A stretch of 64,000 nucleotides of DNA. Origin: Aspidiotus rigidus (lineage: Eukaryota; Arthropoda; Insecta; Hemiptera; Diaspididae). The translations under genes and the position numbers were made by a program. Of this stretch, positions 58,500 through 64,000 are shown in pieces. Where the stretch lies: NCBI GenBank assembly GCA_035079385.1, contig JAVHKY010000077.1:62001-126000 (forward strand). The letters are read 5' to 3'. Each line of letters opens with the position of its first letter. Within the stretch, counting starts at the first letter, position 1. Below the pieces are notes generated by a model. It made no database searches. It had not been told where the DNA came from and saw nothing but the letters and a program-made list of their open reading frames with translations.

Positions 58500-59999
58500 T
58501 GATTACATTATTAAAATTGGAAATTCCAATATTATTACATGCGAGGTGTGCAATAAATAAGAAGATATAATATTCTCATTCTGATTTTTTTTTCAGGACG
58601 AAATTACACAATACTTGTATTCAAGAATTTATTTTCCGTCTATTCGCACTATGTACAAAGGATCCATCAACCCACTTCTATACAATTTTTTGGAGTTTAC
58701 AAAGAGAATATTTTAGGCGCTATTTTCATTATACATGTAGTACACTAGCAAAATGGTTCACTCGGAAGTTTTACAATCCGGATACTCGCTGAAGATAACA
58801 GCATCCTTCATATGTGTCAATCACGCTGATTCGAAGCTATACATTTCGAAATGTATGTCATAATCAACAAGTTTCATCATTATCGTTGAAAACAGATTAA
58901 CAATAATAAAATATATCTTCATCATCACAACGTTGTCAACAACGAAGTTACAAAGTACATCCATTAACTCAAAAATTTTGCTCAAATAATAAACGACAAC
59001 ATAACTTTTCTTATGCTCACACAGAAGGCGAGCTCATTCACGTAATTATTTTAATCATTATCATTCCTCAAACGGCACATATTATTGAACGCAGACCCAA
59101 TTAACAATCGTCATTTTCGAGAACAGTCTTCGTATTACTTCCGGAAGGTGACAGGTGGACAGACAAAAAAAAAAAAATTAATTATAAACGCTCACGAAAA
59201 TTGAAGTGGTGCACAATATTCATAGTTACATAGCGTATAGGTGAAAATATGAACGAATATTTGAACTGGAAGGTCCTGTTGTCGCGCGTTTGCTCAACAC
59301 AACCCACGGAGACCCCCTTCATTCTCGAAAACAAATAGAGAATATTTACGAAAATATTGAGTAATTAATCGAGTCCGCGTAATGAGAGTTGAACGCACGA
59401 TTTCCAAGAGCGAAAGTCATCATCGGGATCGATTGAGCTTAACTCTCTTTACGCTATAGAACTTGATTTCGTCTTTGACTATCCCGTAAAACGGAGATGA
59501 AACGAGTGAAAACGATACCGAGCAAACGAAATAAGAATTTCTTGAACTCAGCGTGCAGTCCACACAATACCCATATCATATACCTACTTGTGGACTCATT
59601 CCATATGGAGTGTGTAAGTTGTCTAATTGTAAAAATTTAGTGAAATTATTTATAGTAACGCTGTGATATTATATGAATCTCCGAAGAAGAAAAAGAAATT
59701 CATAGAAGTTGCGGAACGAGATTTACATACGTGAGCATTATTAAATTTCGAGAAACTACGTTCTCATTATGGGCACATCAAATGTGGGTATGAGTTGATC
59801 TACTGCGCGCTGTAATCGACTTCATCATTACGTCAACAAAATGTATCATCATTCGCGCCCTCGATTCTCCCACCTTTTATCGCATGTTTTTATCGATATT
59901 GATAACTCTTTTACAGAGAATAAATTTCATCATAAACCGTAATAGCAAAAAAAAGTTTTTCAAAGTAAAAAAAGTATCAAATTGTAACAGGAGAAAATC
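58500..59999. other. Gene-free AT-rich stretch
   Basis: No gene, RNA or repeat family was recognised. Confidence 0.45.
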
Positions 60000-60790
60000 T
60001 AGACTAGGTTTCTTCCAAAGGGGAGGATTTACCCCGTGGGATTATGAAAACATGAATAACACAAAAGGAAGTATCATGTGTTTCCCCGCGTCTAAGTGCC
60101 ACTACATCTCCTCCTTATTACATGCCATTGGCTTCCGTGGCAATTTACCCAAACTCCTGCGATCCTTCCCCTATGAGAGGTCTCTAACGGTTAGAATGAC
60201 GGTACATTAAGGAGGTATATGGACAAGACATGAAAATCAAATCTCTCCTTAGGTGAGAGTTGACGCAGAACGCCGCTAGGTTTGAAACGATCTTGAACTC
60301 CGTTCAGTATATTTTTCCATACACCGTTAGTAGCACTACATTACCCTAGGTACCCTAGTATTGCTGAATTTTTTAAAAATTATAATCTTTCCTGAACATT
60401 AAAGATTCAAACAAACTAGTTGCAGCTCTCTGCGTTGATTCCTGATTTTTTAACAATTTTTAGAAAAACAATGCATCGTCATAAGTCTCAGTATATTGTC
60501 CATCTCTAGCTTGCAATGCACTCTAGGGATACGTGGCGGATGCCTTTACAATATTATGCCGTTTTTAAAACTACAGCCTAATACTCTTCCCACCAATCCA
60601 TCCAAAACGGTGTCCATCAGGAAGAAAATGGGTTCCTATCTTTCCACTGGCTACATAAGACCTAAAAACAGTATAAGTCTTGCCCTTACTAGACACCTTT
60701 TTGCAGATGACTTCAGCGTTTCCCTACTAACCTCCGACAAGCAGCAAGACTACTCCAATTAACTCTTGACAGAATCTCGAACCTAGGGCA
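60000..60790 (+). pseudogene. LINE reverse transcriptase fragment (Jockey/I-like)
   Basis: Pieces in different frames follow the order of a LINE palm: LLHAIGFRGNLPKLLRSF and ERSLTVRM (60115-60200), then HLFADDFSVSLL (60688-60725, a YADD-type box with F first). LLQLTLDRISNLG follows in another frame (60745-60790). Intervening DNA is deleted or scrambled. It is a relic joined directly to the inverted PLE-F terminus. Confidence 0.6.
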
Positions 60791-60799
60791 CGAAGAACG

Positions 60800-60852
60800 C
60801 AGGGAAAGCGAAAAACAAATACTCCGAAGGGAGAGTAAACAATGCAAACCGC
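60800..60852 (-). mobile_element. Inverted PLE-F pseudo-LTR end
   Basis: The strand shown reads gagtaaacaatgcaaaccgcag, the reverse complement of the ctgcggtttgcatgttttactc end of the PLE-B and PLE-D pseudo-LTR. Forward PLE coding starts right after it. Confidence 0.6.
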
Positions 60853-61592
60853 AGGAGTGATTCAAGGTTTGAAGAGGAAGATGAAAGAGGGAGATTTCAT
60901 CGTCACTAAAGCTGACAAGGGCAATGCTGTTGTGGTGATGGAGAAGTCAGCCTATTCTTCTAAGGTCCATGAAGTCCTCCAGCAGTGTGGTGTTAAAGAG
61001 AGTGAGGATTTCAGTTTTCCTAAGCACGTTAAAGAAGTTAGGAGTGTCATCAACAGGAGTGAGGCTATTATCAAAACTCCTGATTTGAAAAAAGCCCTCT
61101 TTGTTCCTAACCCCACACCCCCCCCCCCCTCCTCTACGGGCTGCCCAAAGTGCATAAGTACAATACCCTGATGCGACCCGTTGTTTCTTTCGTCTCCTCT
61201 CCCACCTACCTCCTTGCCGTTGGTTCAAAAATCGCATTGATTTTGAACCTCCACATTCGGTCTTGAATTCGGCCTCTTTAACTGACGTTCTGAAGGGTGT
61301 AAGTCTTCCCCCGGAAACGACCATCTGCTCGTTTGATGTTGTTGGTTTGTTCCCGAATATTCCTAAGGCTGCTACTATTCAGCGTATGGGTGAGCCACCC
61401 GTCAAAGCCAATATTCCTCACAATGAGCTTCAGGAATTTTTCGATCTTCTGAATATTTGTTGGTCCCCCAACTACTGTAAATTTGAAGGAAAATTTTTCG
61501 AGTTTCCTGATGAAGTAGGGATCCCTATTGGAGCACCTTTAGGCTCTCTCATCTCCGAAATTTTCATGTTCAAGTTTGAACTTGACCTCTGT
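60853..61592 (+). pseudogene. PLE-F: Penelope-like element, 3'-truncated
   Basis: It starts with GVIQGLKRKMKEGD and the TKADKGNAVVVM motif, then FSFPKHVKEVRSVIN, a frameshift in the C-run near 61125, a small deletion near 61220, SFDVVGLFPNIP and GIPIGAPLGSL. It stops at KFELDL (61590), before the catalytic YVDD. The truncation point is fused to an unrelated A-tailed sequence. Confidence 0.85.
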
Positions 61593-61778
61593 TAGCTCTT
61601 ATCCCCGCGACATCCGTTCCGATCTTATTGAAATTTCCAAAATAGACGAACAACGCATCAAGAAAATTATTTCTTCAAAATTTCCTTCCCAGCTTCTCTG
61701 CTACAAGGACGTGTCCAAACGGGATCCGAGAGCGGATATGAAGTCTCCACTCATCCTTTAATTATATAAAGATCCTCG

Positions 61779-61810
<32 letters not shown>
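61593..61810 (+). other. Poly(A)-tailed sequence fused to PLE-F
   Basis: After the break, one frame stays open for some 55 codons (RDIRSDLIEISKIDEQRIKKI, then DVSKRDPRADMKSPLIL). A stop and an A-run of about 31 bases (61779-61809) follow. It resembles the 3' end of a reverse-transcribed mRNA or of an unrecognised LINE. The protein is not recognised. Confidence 0.5.
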
Positions 61811-61811
<1 letters not shown>

Positions 61812-63060
61812 GTTGAATCTTTCTTCACACATCTCACTTATACTTGCCTCAATTTTTAAATTTGTCCAAAAAAGAAGTATACGAATAAAGAAAAAGAATC
61901 AGTATACAAAATGACTTCAATTTCTAAATCGAGTATTTTATCCTCTTTCAGAGTGTAAGTTAAGTTCTGAATAAATTGTAAGATAGTGACAATGTGAGAA
62001 AGGGTACACACATTTAAGATCTTGCAAGGCGAAGAGTTTTTTGCTATTAAGACTTCTTATACCTATATATTTTCTCGAAATGTAAGATAGGAGACAGTAG
62101 TACGAGGTACGGAGGGGTCAAGAAGAAACGAAGGACAAACCGTGAAGTAAGTGTTCGTATTAGCGAACTAGCCTAAGTTAGAAAAAACAAATATAAATAT
62201 TCGCGTCTAACAAGACCCGTTGACTGTCCAACTTTATTCCTCTTTCGTACGTAAGTTTTGTCGAACATTCGAACAAATAACTACGATTCGTTTGAAACTT
62301 CGAATTCCCTTAGGCATGTTATTCGGAAATGAGGATGTGTGAATGAATGTATTGAAAAACGTTGAATTAGATACTAGAAATTCATGTTTGAAAGGATTCA
62401 AATCAAGAAATTCCTCTAGTTGTATTCCATAGAGTACATCGAGCTTACGCCCTTGTTCATCATACTTTCCTCATTTACTTAAATCATTTCAGTATTGCGA
62501 TCCTTTATTTTTTTTTCTCTCTGAATTTCCCTCTCGTTTTTCTCTTTTCTTTCGAGATTTTGTTTTCTCAGTCGTATCCTTTCCATGACTTCAATTTATT
62601 TTCCCACGAACGAAGTTTCGAGTGCGAACTACAAATACGTCCCTCGTCGTATAGTCTTGGTAGCCTCTTTTCGTGGAAAGCGATGGCGTAAACAAACATA
62701 CAACACCATCATCTCTAGGCAATTATTTTTTTTTTAGAAACTAATTTTTGGAGCTAAAATTTTAGTAGAATGTTTGAAAACAAAATCTTATTGAGTTATC
62801 ATTTTATAAACATTGTACGTAGCACCGTTAAATTGAAAATTTCATTTTTGCCATTGGAAAGTATTGTAATTTAATATTAGGATCACGTCTTAGCTTCCAT
62901 ACATTGTCACCTACAGTGACTTTTTTGCTGTCAAACTGAATACGTTGAATCAATTCACGAAATATATCGAGTGATGCGCTGTTTGACGGCCTGCTCACTG
63001 ATTGGTGGACTGTGACGAGAAGGTGACGATGATACGTAAAAAATTAGGATGCCGTTGCAA
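61811..63060. other. Gene-free stretch
   Basis: AT-rich, no gene or repeat family recognised. Confidence 0.45.
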
Positions 63061-63600
63061 GTTTTGCAACAGCGTGCGGGGAACCCGCAAGACCCCTATT
63101 CCTCTGCGGAAGATCTCTCAAAAAGTAAAATATAATTAAAATCCAAAACAATTTTTCCGTGCAAGGAAATTTCATTATTCAAAATTATTTTATTTTTGGC
63201 TCTGCCCATTGTATTTTTAGCTTCTGAGGAAGGCTGCGGGTCAGCCGAAACGTTAAGCCGATAATTTGTAATATGTGCGGGCAGAGCCAAAAATAAAATA
63301 ATTTTAAATAGTAAAATATAATAGAAAATCCTATCATATATAGCTCGAGAGTCTCCGATTCCCCTATTATAGTACATAGCTTAGAGGTCGAAATTATTCT
63401 AAGCCTCCCTTTTATTGTATAAAGCTCGAGAGTCAAAATTTTCCAAGGTCCTCTCCTATCATATTATAGCTTAAAGGTTGAAATTATTCTAGGTCCCCCT
63501 CCTATCATATACAGCTCGAGAGAAAAATTTTTTTCAAGACCCCCCCCCCCCTCCCGTCTTCATGACGTCATCAATCTCGAGCCGTAAAAGTGGCCTCCAA
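63061..63600 (+). repeat. Module block interrupted by a solo hammerhead-like hairpin
   Basis: Module words run from 'ggggaacccgcaagacccc' (63079) through repeated 'tcctatcatatatagctcgagag' variants to a C-run (63540) and TGACGTCA at 63563. It is the best uninterrupted counterpart of 40170-40380 plus 42673-42720. Confidence 0.65.
63137..63309 (+). mobile_element. Solo hammerhead-like hairpin with 13-bp target duplication
   Basis: The insert is flanked by direct repeats agtaaaatataat (63124-63136 and 63310-63322). Arms 63181-63207 and 63279-63305 are perfectly complementary over 27 bp. In the loop: stem I GCTT/AAGC next to CTGAGGA (63224-63230), a spacer base, stem II GGCT-AGCC (63232-63246), GAAA (63247-63250), palindromic ACGT (63250-63253) and T. 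CTGAGGA fits the CUGANGA consensus. No protein is encoded. Confidence 0.75.
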
Positions 63601-64000
63601 CAAAAAGGATCCCCGCTAAAGATGTTCTAACGGACCCAAATAAATAAAGATAATTTTATTGTGTTCTTATAGTTGCGCGCCAACAAAAGATATGAACCAG
63701 CCTAAACCTCTTTCTGACGTCGTCAACATCCATAACGTCATTTGTTCGTGACGTCATCAGCTTGGACCTGCCTAGTAATTCGCTACATATTTATTCTTTC
63801 GCTCTCGGATTCACAGATTTCTGGATAAGTGCTGATCTAGATTGGGTCAAGGATTCTAAGGTCCACCAACAGGAAGGAGGCAGGAGCTTAGCATAATCCA
63901 GTACTTTGTATGCTAAGCATAGTTTAAGGCGAGTATAGGCTGGTGACTAGCCACAGGCATACGCTAGGCTTAGTTTAAAGCTAGTGTAGCCTAATTAGGC
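63601..64000. other. Gene-free stretch with short repeats
   Basis: TGACGTCA lies at 63749-63756. Near the window end 'taggcttagtttaa'-like words repeat (63913, 63965). No gene was seen. Confidence 0.45.

Noticed and set aside
1..64000. CRISPR arrays, bacterial operons, phage or viral genes
   Set aside because: The repeats lack the spacer pattern. All polymerases match animal retrotransposon families, and the structure is eukaryotic.

Overview
This window is eukaryotic nuclear DNA, most likely from an arthropod and probably an insect. It is AT-rich and gene-poor, with no operon structure and no long host reading frames. Nearly all recognisable coding sequence belongs to animal retroelements: at least eight Penelope-like element (PLE) copies from three lineages (A to F, plus the related G/J and I), one near-intact BEL/Pao LTR retrotransposon, a Jockey-clade LINE, an R1-type LINE, and degraded LINE pieces. 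The species cannot be named from the sequence.

Layout. 0-3 kb: tandem repeats, PLE-A (+) and a LINE remnant. 3-5.5 kb: non-repetitive DNA with one candidate host exon (-). 5.5-9.3 kb: PLE-B and PLE-C (+). 9.3-12.7 kb: a block of a dispersed module rich in TGACGTCA palindromes, then a LINE C-terminal remnant. 13.2-16.4 kb: a minisatellite split by a 5'-truncated Jockey element. 17.7-20.5 kb: a large foldback, a tandem repeat, more module sequence, and a solo hammerhead-like hairpin with a 12-bp target-site duplication. 21.9-23.6 kb: MITE-like foldbacks and a ~155-bp repeat. 26.2-34.5 kb: PLE-D (-), interrupted by the BEL element (28646-34325; identical 157-bp LTRs, 5-bp duplication). 34.5-36.9 kb: module DNA, a GGAACGG-rich minisatellite and PLE-I (-). 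38.5-40 kb: an isolated hammerhead-like motif and MITEs. 40.4-42.7 kb: the R1-type LINE with a long A-tail. 46-48 kb: a decayed Jockey/I-type LINE. 50.5-54 kb: PLE-J and PLE-G. 55.4-57.9 kb: TGACGTCA-rich module and PLE-E. 60-61.8 kb: a LINE fragment and PLE-F fused to a poly(A)-tailed sequence. 63-63.6 kb: module DNA with a second solo hammerhead-like hairpin and a 13-bp duplication.

How the parts connect. PLE copies carry DKG-reverse transcriptase-GIY-YIG coding followed by a pseudo-LTR. In several copies the pseudo-LTR holds a hammerhead-ribozyme-like core whose stem III is a 4-6 nt palindrome, which would favour pairing between two RNAs. The two short solo hairpins have the same core, extended outer stems and their own direct-repeat flanks. 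They look like separately mobilised non-autonomous, retrozyme-like insertions, and this is the most interesting signal here. The second notable signal is the recurrence of perfect TGACGTCA (CRE-type) octamers, at least 23 in 64 kb, mostly inside the dispersed module. Most coding regions are broken. The BEL element and the R1-type LINE look youngest.
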